Shown here one piece after another: positions 18,740-28,353 of a DNA stretch of 64,000 nucleotides. The translations under genes were made by a program, and so were the position numbers. The notes beneath the pieces are model-generated. The model had not been told where the DNA came from and ran no database searches. It worked only from the letters and a program-made list of their open reading frames with translations. The stretch comes from Nostoc sp. CHAB 5834 (GTDB taxonomy: Bacteria; Cyanobacteriota; Cyanobacteriia; Cyanobacteriales; Nostocaceae): contig JAIVFU010000001.1 in assembly GCA_020829485.1 (NCBI GenBank), positions 1-64,000 on the forward strand, read 5' to 3'. The first letter of the stretch is position 1. The number at the start of each line of letters is the position of its first letter.

Positions 18740-18752
18740 CTCGGAGGAGTAG

Positions 18753-20021
18753 ATGTCAAAATACGACTTTCATTATTTTCAAGGGAGTACTCTTTCTGAT
18801 TTGTTTGCTCAAGATATCACAGATGCATCTTATGGGTTTATTTTAAATTACCCTGCAACTGGCAGTTGGGCTGCTTACCCCAACCGGAAAAAATATTTTC
18901 TTCAAGATGGCAGTAGTGAAGCCACCAAAACCTCCTTCGACAAGATTTGTCAGAAGGAACCTTGGAAAAATCTGTCTGTATTAGGCGATCGCATTCTTGG
19001 AATTGTGATTATACCACCGCCAAAGTCGCTGCTTGAATACTGGCAAGAGCATTTCGGCTTCAGCTACTCTAATATTGAAATGATGGATCGCTTGACTTAT
19101 CTCGATGATCTTAGCCACAGCGAACGCTTTGACAAACTCATTAGTCTATTTCCTTTTGATCACCTCAAACCTGAAAAACACGCTGTTGATCCAGACACTC
19201 ATTACCGCTTACTGAGCAAAGTAACCCTAGCCGAATTGGGAGTGCAATGCCCGAAATACGAAAGCTACAATCTGCACCAAGTAAATATTGAAGACATTCA
19301 ATTACCACAATTTCCATATTTAATTAAAACCTCCCACGGACTCTCAGGAGAAGGCACTTACATCATTAAAAGCGCTAGCGATTTGAACTACTGCCTTGAA
19401 GAAATTAGGAAATATCTTAATATTAAGTTGCTCGATACGATTATTGTTTCGGAGTTCGTTAAGAATGAAGTGCAGAATTACTGCGTACAGTTCTATATCA
19501 ACAAACTAGGAGAGATAACCCTGATCGGCACTACCGCCCAACTCGTCACTCCAGAAGGTAACTATTTAGGGGGACTGATTGACTACCGCAACACTGACAT
19601 GAGCAAGTTCTTTGAGATGATTGCCAACCTTGGTCAGTATGCTCATAAACAGGGTTATTTCGGCGTGATTGGCTTTGATGTGCTGGAAGACCAAGAGGGA
19701 CAATTTTATGCGATCGATGCCAATTTCCGAGTCAATGGCTCGACTCCGTTGTGCTTACAGCGTAATACCCTACTCGGATTGGGAAAGGGAGTAGCTAAAT
19801 ATTCCAGTGACTACCGCATGGAAGGTACGCTGGATTCAATTTTAGCCACCTTAAAACCAGAACTAGATCGCAAGGATTTAATCATTCTGTCGGCTTTAGA
19901 GAAAATCAAATACGGAAAAATCAACACAGATATTTATGCGATCGTTACTGGAGAAACTATGCAGGAAATGCAGCATATCGAGCGTCAATTACAGAAAAAG
20001 GGATTACAATGGCTTCCTTAA
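18753..20021 (+). CDS. ATP-grasp ligase-like protein
   Basis: A 422-residue protein with a C-terminal ATP-grasp fold: the adenine/phosphate loop region YLIKTSHGLSGEGTYII (about residues 189-205), the hinge IIVSEFV, and metal-binding FYAIDANFRVNGSTP. The ~130-residue N-terminal part has no recognised domain. ATP-grasp enzymes join carboxylates to amines or thiols. GGAGGAG lies four bases before the ATG. A major-facilitator gene converges on it downstream. The product is unknown; a dipeptide or amide natural product is one possibility. Confidence 0.75.
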   Translation: MSKYDFHYFQGSTLSDLFAQDITDASYGFILNYPATGSWAAYPNRKKYFLQDGSSEATKTSFDKICQKEPWKNLSVLGDRILGIVIIPPPKSLLEYWQEHFGFSYSNIEMMDRLTYLDDLSHSERFDKLISLFPFDHLKPEKHAVDPDTHYRLLSKVTLAELGVQCPKYESYNLHQVNIEDIQLPQFPYLIKTSHGLSGEGTYIIKSASDLNYCLEEIRKYLNIKLLDTIIVSEFVKNEVQNYCVQFYINKLGEITLIGTTAQLVTPEGNYLGGLIDYRNTDMSKFFEMIANLGQYAHKQGYFGVIGFDVLEDQEGQFYAIDANFRVNGSTPLCLQRNTLLGLGKGVAKYSSDYRMEGTLDSILATLKPELDRKDLIILSALEKIKYGKINTDIYAIVTGETMQEMQHIERQLQKKGLQWLP

Positions 20022-20073
20022 TATTAGAGGCAGGTAAGGAAAGGCAACCCCTGCCCTATTAATAGTTAAAAAC

Positions 20074-21540
20074 TTATTCCTCAACTTCAATCAGATTAGG
20101 TGACTGCCTGATGGGAAACAGGACTCGCATTAGTTGATCTAATGGTACTGAGCGCTGCTCTTGAACAAAAACCAAAAACACAAGTGCAGCGATTCGTAGT
20201 AAGCCTGAGAGAACAAACAGCCCCAGCAAACCTTCGATAAAAGGTAGAGTTGTTAGAAAGCTACCAACACTGATACCCATAGCTCCAGTTATACCAGCAA
20301 CTGCACCTGCGATCGCAAAGTAAGTAGATTGATAACGCACCGGTGATATTCCCATCATCAGATTGTTGGTACACAAATCAATTGCCGCCCACGTCCCGCC
20401 AGCTAGTATATGCAATAAAGGTAACCAGATCCAAAAAGAAATTTGATCGCTTCCAACTCCTAGCCACAGCAGAGGTGTCACCGCAACCAAGACTCCCACC
20501 AATAGCAGTAGCGGACGATTCCCAATTCTATCGGCCAGTTTCCCCCACAAAAGCAGCATTAACATGTTTGCACCAGTTCCTAAACCGTGATAAATCGTTA
20601 CCACACTAATATCTATATCCAGGTTATCTAGCATATAGAGGTTAAAGAAGGGAGCGCTGATGTTAACAGCAAAGCACCAAATACTCAGGTAAAGTACAAA
20701 CTTGCAAAAATTAGCATCTTTGAGAAAGCTAAAATTTATACCCTGAGGCCGGGGTTGGGATGTGTCTGAACCCGTGGCTGTTAAAAGCTGCGGGTTTACA
20801 TCAGTCATCCAGAACTGACAGATTTGACTGATTAGCCCTAGCAAAATTCCTAGAACCAACATTGCACCATAGCCTTGAACTGTTCCACCAGGCCAAACCG
20901 ATACTGCTAAACCTAGCAACGGCACACCAATAAGGTTAGTCAAGCCGACAACACTATTGCGAAAGCCAAAATATCGCCCCCGCAACCGTTGAGGTACTAA
21001 CACAGCAGACCACCCAAGCCAAGGCGCACGACCGAAAGATTCAATGATATTACCTACCAAGAGAATTGCCAAAGTCAACTGCACTACTTGGTATCCAGCC
21101 AGATGAGATGAAGTAACCAACACAATCGCTGGCAGAAGAATCAACCACACCAACCGCGATGGAATGAAAATACACAGGAAATACCAACGGAAGCTGGTAC
21201 TTCGGTTTACCAAATACGCTCCCAGTGGTTGCAGCAGATTCACCATCTGAGGGATAGCGGCCAGCAGACCAATTTGTACTGGGCCAGCACCCAACTCTAG
21301 CAAGAAATTACTGAGCAACGCGCCGCCGATGACACTATAAAAAATCGTAGCAAAGACACTCTCATAAGTTAGTGCTTTAAGGCTTTTGCGAATTTCTAGC
21401 TTAGAAATTTTCAAAAACAGTTTCGGAGTTGGAAAAAGTATCGTCTCCGTTAATGTCCTATCCTCAGAGATTTCTTGAATGGGGACAGGGGGAAGAGAAC
21501 TAGCTTCTACTGAAATGTCATCTTCTTGGGATTGAACCAT
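20074..21540 (-). CDS. major facilitator superfamily transporter
   Basis: A 488-residue membrane protein with about twelve hydrophobic segments and a long hydrophilic N-terminus (~45 residues, rich in Ser/Glu). The MFS loop 2-3 region is degenerate; loop 8-9 reads LLLWGKLADRIGNRPLLLL, a good MFS A-type motif. Substrate unknown. It converges with the ATP-grasp ligase gene with 52 bases between stops, which hints at export of the ligase product, but this is only by neighbourhood. Confidence 0.85.
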   Translation of the reverse strand: MVQSQEDDISVEASSLPPVPIQEISEDRTLTETILFPTPKLFLKISKLEIRKSLKALTYESVFATIFYSVIGGALLSNFLLELGAGPVQIGLLAAIPQMVNLLQPLGAYLVNRSTSFRWYFLCIFIPSRLVWLILLPAIVLVTSSHLAGYQVVQLTLAILLVGNIIESFGRAPWLGWSAVLVPQRLRGRYFGFRNSVVGLTNLIGVPLLGLAVSVWPGGTVQGYGAMLVLGILLGLISQICQFWMTDVNPQLLTATGSDTSQPRPQGINFSFLKDANFCKFVLYLSIWCFAVNISAPFFNLYMLDNLDIDISVVTIYHGLGTGANMLMLLLWGKLADRIGNRPLLLLVGVLVAVTPLLWLGVGSDQISFWIWLPLLHILAGGTWAAIDLCTNNLMMGISPVRYQSTYFAIAGAVAGITGAMGISVGSFLTTLPFIEGLLGLFVLSGLLRIAALVFLVFVQEQRSVPLDQLMRVLFPIRQSPNLIEVEE

Positions 21541-22060
21541 ATTATCTAATCAATATTTAAAGAGTTAAATTGTTATAACTACTATTAGCCACAATTAGTA
21601 AAACTTATATAATATTTTTTTTGTTTTCTGATGAAATTGAAAAATTTCATACATAACACGATCGTCAGCAAAATAAACCTCATCTAAGTTGAGAACCGTA
21701 GTTTTTGCCCTCACCCTAAATCCCTCTCCCAGATATGGGAGAGGGACTTTGAAATTCTGGCTCCCCGAATCCCATATTTGGGGGATAGGTTGGGGGATGA
21801 GGGCAAATCCTTTTTATATTAAATGTTATATTTTTTTAGAAAATTTTATTTCCTTCTAAAGAAGGATTTATTGTTAAAAAGGCTATTGTAAAGTAATATT
21901 ACATAAATTAATTTTGCTTTTAGTTTAACTAAAACTAAGCTTGTTATTGCAAGATAAATCATTCAAGCAAAAGCAATTTATTACAGAAGATAGAAATAAT
22001 TGATTTAAAATTCAAAGTTGTTTCATTATTTTAAATTCCAAATTGCCTAAAGTAATGATA
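21541..22060. other. intergenic with a CTCTCCC-type palindromic repeat
   Basis: About 520 AT-rich bases. A repeat around 21705-21810 has CCCTCTCCCAGATATGGGAG and its surroundings (CCCTCACCC ... GGATGAGGGC), an inverted-repeat element related to those near 33660, 35220 and 47410. Confidence 0.55.
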
Positions 22061-22063
22061 ACT

Positions 22064-22246
22064 ATGGAAAAAGCTTATATTGTCTCAGCAGTACGCACGC
22101 CACTTGGTAAATTTGGAGGTGTTTTAGCAGATTTGTCTCCAGTATTTATTGACAGATCCGTTAAACCAGTTTCTTGCTTGTCACCTCTGAGAGGGGATTG
22201 GGAAACAATTGTTTTAATCCCGAATCCCTATTTTTTTAAGGAGTAA
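22064..22246 (+). pseudogene. acetyl-CoA acetyltransferase N-terminal remnant
   Basis: MEKAYIVSAVRTPLGKFGGV is the unmistakable start of a thiolase (PhaA/AtoB type), where the family continues with ADLSPVELG. After LADLSPV the frame degenerates and stops within 60 codons; the catalytic Cys and His regions are absent. A short-chain dehydrogenase gene follows. Confidence 0.8.
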
Positions 22247-22251
22247 CACTT

Positions 22252-23262
22252 ATGAAATTAAAGCCAATTAATCAGCAGGTTGTTTCGGTGGTTGGAGCCT
22301 CCAGTGGTATCGGACGGATTACAGCTCTTGAGTTTGCTAGACGCGGGGCAAAAGTGGTAGTTTCGGCTCGCGGTGAGTCGAAGCTAAAGTCTTTAGTAGA
22401 AGAGATTCGCAGCTTTGGCGGCGAGGCGACTTATTGCGTAGCTGATGTACAAGTATTTGAGCAAGTAAAGGCGATCGCAGATAAAACTGTGGAAGTCTAC
22501 GGGCGACTCGATACATGGGTACATGTCCCCGCCGTCGGCATCTTTGCTACTTTCGACAATACAACACCAGAAGAGTTTAAGCATGTTATTGATGTCGATC
22601 TCATGGGACAGGTGTATGGTGCAATGGCGGCCCTACCCCATCTGAAGCGTGAGGGAAGGGGAGCATTGATCCATGTCTCTTCAATGGAAGGTAGGCGATC
22701 GCTACCCTACCAAAGTGCTTACTCGGCAGCGAAGCATGGGGTTGAGGGTTTTATCGAAGCCATGCGCCTTGAGTTGCAACATGAAAAATGGCCTATCAGT
22801 GTCACAAGTGTAAAGCCAGCAGTGATCAACACTCCTTTTTGGAATAATGGCTTGACGAAATTAGGCGTAAAGCCTACCGGGATACCACCTTACTACGAGC
22901 CTAAACTTGTAGCTGATGCTATCCTCTATACAGCCGAACATCCAACTCGTGACTTCTTGGTTGGGGATGTAGCTAAAATATTAGATTTAGTACAGCGCGT
23001 CTCACCATCATTAGTAGATTCACTGTTACTGCTCGTCGGCTTCAATTTACTACATACTTCCGAGCCTAAGTCTGAAGATGCATCAAATAATTTTTACCAA
23101 CCTGTTGCTGAAGACGACAGAGTTAACGGAGATTTTGGTAACTTAGTTATACCTAGTGTTTCCGACTGGCTAGATAAAAATCCGCTTTTCCAATGGGGTG
23201 CGATCGCTGCTACAGGAGCATTAGCGTTGCTAGTAGCTCAAGTAATCAAAGAGCAAGGATAA
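22252..23262 (+). CDS. short-chain dehydrogenase/reductase with C-terminal extension
   Basis: A 336-residue protein with the NAD(P)-binding motif GASSGIG (about residues 15-21), ADV, and catalytic S...YSAAK (Tyr and Lys). The final ~80 residues are an extension beyond the classical ~250-residue SDR, ending in a hydrophobic segment (WGAIAATGALALLVAQVI) that could anchor the enzyme in a membrane. AAGGAG stands eight bases before the ATG. The substrate is unknown. Confidence 0.88.
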   Translation: MKLKPINQQVVSVVGASSGIGRITALEFARRGAKVVVSARGESKLKSLVEEIRSFGGEATYCVADVQVFEQVKAIADKTVEVYGRLDTWVHVPAVGIFATFDNTTPEEFKHVIDVDLMGQVYGAMAALPHLKREGRGALIHVSSMEGRRSLPYQSAYSAAKHGVEGFIEAMRLELQHEKWPISVTSVKPAVINTPFWNNGLTKLGVKPTGIPPYYEPKLVADAILYTAEHPTRDFLVGDVAKILDLVQRVSPSLVDSLLLLVGFNLLHTSEPKSEDASNNFYQPVAEDDRVNGDFGNLVIPSVSDWLDKNPLFQWGAIAATGALALLVAQVIKEQG

Positions 23263-23312
23263 AAGTCAAAGCCTTTTTAGGGACTGACAAATAAAAAATA
23301 TACAACTATTTA

Positions 23313-23371
23313 TTGTGGGGTGGGCGACACGAGATCCCATGTCAAAGGCGGGCAAGATGCCCACCCCACAA
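23313..23371. repeat. 59-bp MITE-like inverted repeat (TTGTGGGGTGGGC family)
   Basis: A 13-bp perfect terminal inverted repeat TTGTGGGGTGGGC / GCCCACCCCACAA encloses 33 bases. Relatives lie at 28354-28416 and 47621-47686, with one arm at 13551-13577. Confidence 0.8.
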
Positions 23372-23420
23372 GATTGGATAATTTATTTCTTGGAAGTCCC
23401 TTAAGGAGGGTTAGGGAGGA

Positions 23421-24533
23421 TCAAGCTTTAGCAGAACGAAGTACACTAATAAAGTTTTGAGCATAATTCTGCGTTGAGAAATCGAGGGCGCGTTGTCTGG
23501 CAGCTACTCCGGCACTTTGGGCAAATTCTTGCTCATTAAGATAACGGAGAATTGCGATCGCTAATTTATCTGCATCACCGTAAGGTGTTAATAATCCATT
23601 CATGCCATCGGTAATAATCTCCGTCGGGCCACCTGCATCACCAGCAATCACAGGTTTACCCAGCGCCATCGCCTCAATAATCACAATCCCAAATGGCTCT
23701 TTATCCGATGCATGAACGAATACATCCATCGCCTGCACCCACTCCGGGATATTACGCTGTAGCCCAGCCATAATTACTTGCTCTTTCAAACCCAAGGCGG
23801 CGATTTCTGCTTTTAAGAAGTCCTCATAATCTGGTTCTAAATCGTGCTTACCGCCAACCACTACACAATGGGCATCAGGATACTTCTGTAAAATTTTTGG
23901 CATCGCTTGCACCAGTACGTGCATTCCTTTCCATCGTTGCAATCGTCCAACAATTCCAATCAATGGCCCGTGTAAAGGTAAGCCCAGCTTCCGCCGTGCT
24001 TCTTCAGGAGTTGGTAAAGCATTAGGCTCAAATCGGTCTAATGCGACACCAGGATAAACCAAAGGTGTTGGTCTGTGGGGCCAAATTTCTGCTTGTGCTT
24101 GCTTACCATCTTGCGAGAGGGTGATAATTGCACGGGCTGGGATTAAAGTAGCGATTCGCACTAACCAAGTTTTATCACTAGGTACTTCTAGCTGATACCA
24201 CACAGCAGGTAACCCTGCCAGCATCGCTGCTAAACCTCCAGATATATGCGTGATCCACATCCAATTGACAATTATATCTGCACGTTCGCGCCGGGCGATC
24301 GCAGCTATCCGAAAAACGGCAGCAATAAAACGGTGGATTTGGCGCAAACGTCCACTTTCTACAACTCGCGCATCAATACCAAGGGACTTTACTTGTTCTA
24401 CCATCGGGCCGTCTTCTAAAAATATTACCAGCCACTCAACACCAGCATTACGTCCCTGTTGCACCAAATCCCAAAGCATCATTTCACCGCCACCTCGTTG
24501 CTCGGCTAGTGGCATAACAATAATTGCTTTCAT
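23421..24533 (-). CDS. glycosyltransferase family 4 (HEP cluster)
   Basis: A 370-residue GT-B enzyme starting MKAIIVMPLAEQRGGGEMML. The second Rossmann domain has GIVGRLQRWKGMHVLVQAMP and the donor-binding E-x7-E site in KEPFGIVIIEAMALGKPVI. It is the last gene of the long minus-strand polysaccharide run. It probably transfers one sugar of the repeat unit at the inner membrane face. Donor and linkage cannot be read from sequence. Confidence 0.88.
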   Translation of the reverse strand: MKAIIVMPLAEQRGGGEMMLWDLVQQGRNAGVEWLVIFLEDGPMVEQVKSLGIDARVVESGRLRQIHRFIAAVFRIAAIARRERADIIVNWMWITHISGGLAAMLAGLPAVWYQLEVPSDKTWLVRIATLIPARAIITLSQDGKQAQAEIWPHRPTPLVYPGVALDRFEPNALPTPEEARRKLGLPLHGPLIGIVGRLQRWKGMHVLVQAMPKILQKYPDAHCVVVGGKHDLEPDYEDFLKAEIAALGLKEQVIMAGLQRNIPEWVQAMDVFVHASDKEPFGIVIIEAMALGKPVIAGDAGGPTEIITDGMNGLLTPYGDADKLAIAILRYLNEQEFAQSAGVAARQRALDFSTQNYAQNFISVLRSAKA

Positions 24534-24618
24534 AATATATTAGTCCTATTTAAGTTGTAAGATTTTTTTTTTAACTAACTACAAAAAATAATTTGCATCC
24601 AGTCAAATATTTTCGTAT

Positions 24619-26052
24619 TTATTCATAATTCTTTTGGTGTTGATAGTATTTATGTCCTGCCATAGCCATAGCTAAAAATCCCCAAAGAATCATCCCTGCC
24701 ACACTTAACATGCCGCTACCAATAATTAGCTGTGTAGAAGAACTGATCCCAATAGCGCGAGCAGCACTGATAAAACTATCGAAACGGCCTTCACCATAAG
24801 TGCTGACACTAATAATTAACAAAAGTAATCCACCCATATAAAAGATGGCTCCAAACCAACCAAGGGTGAAAAACATATCTAAAATGCCACTATCAATCAC
24901 CACCACTTCGATTTGACCAGTTTTTTCGTTAACTTTCCAAATATTTCCTAACCCGTTACCTAGACCATTAGAAAGGGCTAAACCAAGGTTTTTATCGTAA
25001 CTTCCCGATCTATCTTTAAAACTATTATCTTCTTCAAGATTAGAAAAAGTTTGTAAACGGGCTGCTACAACCCCAGCAATTGGCTCGATGGTTGTCAATG
25101 GCACAACACAAATTGCCATCACCACAATTATGATGATTAAGCGCATTTGAATGCGGGTTTTGACTGAACCCACGATCATAATTATTCCTAATAACCAGCC
25201 TCCCCAATTAGTACGTGCTTGTGTCAATAGGAAGGACAAGTAACCAACGGCTGAAGCAGGAAAAATTAAGTTTCCTGAACTGGTAAATAACAACAGCAAC
25301 CCAGCTTGCATGACGGAACCAAAGGGGCCGACTGAGTGCAATGTACTCCAGACGCGCATTCCAAAAGGTACAGGGTTTCCAGAACTCATGAACAGTTTTG
25401 ATTGAATGAGCCAGTACCTATCCCACTCAGGAGCTACTACGAATTGATATACACCATAGGCTCCTAAAATCAACACACACCAAAGAAAAGTTCGCTGAAT
25501 ATTCTGGCGATAGCTGGGATAATCTCGCCAGTTTATAAATAAGTGAAAAGCGAAAATAATCGGACTGAGCCAATCTAACAGTCCGCGTGCTACTGGGATC
25601 GGTGGATTATAAATTAGACCGATTAAAAAGCCATAAAAGACTCCAATAAAAGCCAAAACAAACGGCAAGCCCCCTTGACGTGAGGCGCGGGGAAAGTGTC
25701 GTAAGAATGTTGCAATAGTAACAAATACCACCAAGTAGGGTGCGATGAGCATCTGACGGGTAGCATCCCAGCCCACCCGATAGTCAACTAAGCGGGTAGC
25801 TAAGGGAGTGAGAAACCAAATCCACCAGGTAAAGCTGATGTAGAGAATGGGATGCCGCAAGTATAAAAACACGGCTACTGCTAAAGCTGTCACCGGGTAA
25901 ATTAGGCGCAATGCGGCGGTAGCACCAGCAAAATAGCAAGCTAGAGTCAGTAATATAAAACCTGCGATCGCCATCCAACCCTGTTGCGATCGCTCCTCAG
26001 GAGAATAGCTTTCTTGTAAAAAACTATTGAAAAGTATCTGTCTAGAATTCAT
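24619..26052 (-). CDS. O-antigen polymerase/ligase-like membrane protein (Wzy-type)
   Basis: A 477-residue polytopic protein with about ten to twelve hydrophobic segments and one large hydrophilic periplasmic loop (about residues 335-390, containing EEDNSFKDRSGSYDKNLGLA), the topology of Wzy polymerases and WaaL ligases. Sequence motifs are weak in this family, so the call relies on topology and location among glycosyltransferases. It would polymerise or transfer repeat units at the outer face of the plasma membrane. Confidence 0.75.
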   Translation of the reverse strand: MNSRQILFNSFLQESYSPEERSQQGWMAIAGFILLTLACYFAGATAALRLIYPVTALAVAVFLYLRHPILYISFTWWIWFLTPLATRLVDYRVGWDATRQMLIAPYLVVFVTIATFLRHFPRASRQGGLPFVLAFIGVFYGFLIGLIYNPPIPVARGLLDWLSPIIFAFHLFINWRDYPSYRQNIQRTFLWCVLILGAYGVYQFVVAPEWDRYWLIQSKLFMSSGNPVPFGMRVWSTLHSVGPFGSVMQAGLLLLFTSSGNLIFPASAVGYLSFLLTQARTNWGGWLLGIIMIVGSVKTRIQMRLIIIIVVMAICVVPLTTIEPIAGVVAARLQTFSNLEEDNSFKDRSGSYDKNLGLALSNGLGNGLGNIWKVNEKTGQIEVVVIDSGILDMFFTLGWFGAIFYMGGLLLLIISVSTYGEGRFDSFISAARAIGISSSTQLIIGSGMLSVAGMILWGFLAMAMAGHKYYQHQKNYE

Positions 26053-26113
26053 TCAATTTTAGATTTTGGATTTACCAATGCTAACTAGTACAATGTCTAA
26101 GCTAATTTTTAAG

Positions 26114-26167
26114 GTTTGTAGTAAGGACTTTAGTGCTTAAATAAGGACTAAAGTCCTTACTACGAAC
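26114..26167. repeat. 54-bp inverted repeat (GTAGTAAGGACTTTAGT)
   Basis: A near-perfect terminal inverted repeat GTAGTAAGGACTTTAGT / ACTAAAGTCCTTACTAC lies between the polymerase-like gene and the GT2 gene. A second member with the same right arm is at 39055-39109. Confidence 0.75.
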
Positions 26168-26225
26168 TTTTTACCCATAACTTTTAGCTTTACAGAGAAC
26201 TAGAGCTAAGAAGAAATTAAATTCA

Positions 26226-26246
26226 TTACGAATTACGAATTACGAA
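26226..26246. repeat. TTACGAA heptamer, 3 copies, forming a gene end
   Basis: Three perfect TTACGAA copies. On the minus strand they encode the final residues and stop codon of the GT2 gene (VIRNS-stop). Confidence 0.85.
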
Positions 26247-27155
26247 TTGTTTATATCCTTGCCAACGCCCCCGCCAGGATGCAAGCAATTTTTTCCCTGC
26301 CAACTGCCCTTGGCTAGGTAAAAATCTCAGCCATTGGACGAAACCCAAACTATCGCATGTACCCACGAATACTGCCCAGAACAAAAATACAATCCGGCGG
26401 ATAAATGGCAAATGCTCTAATAAAACTAAGGTTTCATTATGAACTAAATTAATAAAGGCAATTTCATTAAAATTATTTCGCTGATCTTCATCAAAACGTT
26501 GTGCCGGATAGTGATCTACAGCAACATTAGGATCGTAAATTATCTTCCAACCAGCCCGTTTTAATCTTAGAGTAAATGCCATTTCAAAATGTACCTGCGC
26601 TCCTGTGCCGCGCATCCGCTCGTCAAAGCGCATTTGTCCGATTGCCTCTTTACGAAAACTCATGTTTACGCCTTTGAGAATATCGACTTCGCGGGGTTCT
26701 CCCACTCCCAGGTGATGGTTGCCAATTACTCGCCCAAACCATTGCAACTGTCCCACTACTGGGCGGGATTCGTCTTCTAATTTGCTGCCGTGGTATATCC
26801 AATCACGCCCGCCAAGGCCGCCGAGGCGACTATCACAGGTAAAGTAAGCGGCGATGCGCTCTAACCAATCTGGGTGGGGTGCGGCATCATCATCAGTAAT
26901 GGAAACAATATCGCCCTCCACTGCTGCTAGTCCGGCGTTGAGGGCTGCTACTACGCCCGGTTGTGTGACTTTTACGGTATGCAGTGGCATATTTGGCGCG
27001 TTTAATTGCGCTAGAAATTCCCAAGTTTCTGCATCCGTGTCACGAACAACTACTATCACCTGATCAACCGGTTTAGTTTGCTCCTGTAGCGCCAAAAGGC
27101 AGCGTGATAGGTCTTGTGGACGGCGATAAGTTGGTATCAGAACGGTGTTCCGCAT
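26226..27155 (-). CDS. glycosyltransferase family 2 (HEP cluster)
   Basis: A 309-residue GT-A enzyme: VLIPTYRRPQDLSRCLLALQ at the start and the metal-binding SITDDDAAPHPDWLERI around residue 90. A C-terminal hydrophobic patch (IVFLFWAVFVGTC) may associate it with the membrane. Its first 83 bases overlap the end of the next upstream GT4 gene. The last residues come from a heptamer repeat. Confidence 0.87.
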   Translation of the reverse strand: MRNTVLIPTYRRPQDLSRCLLALQEQTKPVDQVIVVVRDTDAETWEFLAQLNAPNMPLHTVKVTQPGVVAALNAGLAAVEGDIVSITDDDAAPHPDWLERIAAYFTCDSRLGGLGGRDWIYHGSKLEDESRPVVGQLQWFGRVIGNHHLGVGEPREVDILKGVNMSFRKEAIGQMRFDERMRGTGAQVHFEMAFTLRLKRAGWKIIYDPNVAVDHYPAQRFDEDQRNNFNEIAFINLVHNETLVLLEHLPFIRRIVFLFWAVFVGTCDSLGFVQWLRFLPSQGQLAGKKLLASWRGRWQGYKQFVIRNS

Positions 27156-28275
27156 TCTTGCTTAACTCCTCGAATAGATCCACATAAGTTTGTGCCATAG
27201 TAGTCCAGCTATGTTTTTCTGCCACAATGCGAGCTGCTTTGCCCATTTGCTGCATCAACGGGATATCGCTCACCAAGGACATCAACGCTACAGCCAAAGC
27301 ATCAATATCATCTGAGTCGGATAAGACGATGCCACATTCTGGTGTCACCAACTCTCCGCCTCCGGTGGCTGTGGCAGTAATTACAGGCAGTCCTGAAGAA
27401 AGCGCTTCTAACAATACGAGACTGCAAGCTTCGTATCGGGAAGGAAAAACAAATAAATCTACTGCTTGCATAATTTGGGGGATATCACGGCGAAATCCCA
27501 CAAAATGCACGCGATCGCTTAACCCTAAAGATGCTGCTAATTCTGGGAAAGGGCTACCTTGAGTGTGTCCCACCACCACCAGATGTAAATCGGGAACTTT
27601 CGCCAAGGCGTGCAGCACTGTATCTAAGTTCTTTCTAGGTGTGCGGATATCTCCGGCGAACAATGCTAGGGTGACATTCTCCGGTAAACCTAACTTTTGG
27701 CGATTGCTTTCACCAGGAGCAAACTCTTCTAAATCAACGCCATTGATAATTACGCGAATCCGAGAACGCGGCACACCAATATTAACTAATTCCTGCGCTA
27801 CCTTTTCGGATACCGCTACGACAACCTGGGCTTTTTGGAAAGCCTGCTTTTCCCAACGGGCATTAAAAGCCGTAAACAGCCATTGATAAAAACCATACAA
27901 ATCGCGGCGATTGCGGGAAATATGAACAGGCGATCGCAACCATGAACTGTGGACAAAATGTACAGCATTTACATCAGCCGCAGCCAGATTAATTGCTCCA
28001 TTGACTTTAACTAAATCAATCTCAGAGCGATGTTGACGTAACCAATCTGCGCTTTTTTGGGCAAATATGAAATTCCGCACAAATTCTGTCGGATAGCCTT
28101 TGACTGGAATTGAAATCCAATTAACTTGACTATTATCTTCTAATTCTGGTGCAACTTCACTAGCCAATAATGTCAATTCATGACCACGACGAATTGCTTC
28201 TTGAGCAACTTCGTAATTTACCCGCCCCTGACCATCACCTTTTTTGATTTTATGAGTAACAATACAAAGTTTCAT
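27073..28275 (-). CDS. glycosyltransferase family 4 (HEP cluster)
   Basis: A 400-residue GT-B protein starting MKLCIVTHKIKKGDGQGRVN. The C-domain has ALFAGDIRTPRKNLDTVLHA and the E-x7-E motif in SRYEACSLVLLEALSSGLPV. The last ~30 residues (after FEELSKN) look non-conserved and run 83 bases into the downstream GT2 gene, so the original gene may have ended earlier and been extended by read-through. Confidence 0.87.
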   Translation of the reverse strand: MKLCIVTHKIKKGDGQGRVNYEVAQEAIRRGHELTLLASEVAPELEDNSQVNWISIPVKGYPTEFVRNFIFAQKSADWLRQHRSEIDLVKVNGAINLAAADVNAVHFVHSSWLRSPVHISRNRRDLYGFYQWLFTAFNARWEKQAFQKAQVVVAVSEKVAQELVNIGVPRSRIRVIINGVDLEEFAPGESNRQKLGLPENVTLALFAGDIRTPRKNLDTVLHALAKVPDLHLVVVGHTQGSPFPELAASLGLSDRVHFVGFRRDIPQIMQAVDLFVFPSRYEACSLVLLEALSSGLPVITATATGGGELVTPECGIVLSDSDDIDALAVALMSLVSDIPLMQQMGKAARIVAEKHSWTTMAQTYVDLFEELSKNAEHRSDTNLSPSTRPITLPFGATGAN

Positions 28276-28353
28276 ACACTACCTTGCTTACCATATTGCA
28301 TAAATATTTTGTTGGGTCATGCATAAGGAACTTACAATAAATAAATTATCTAT

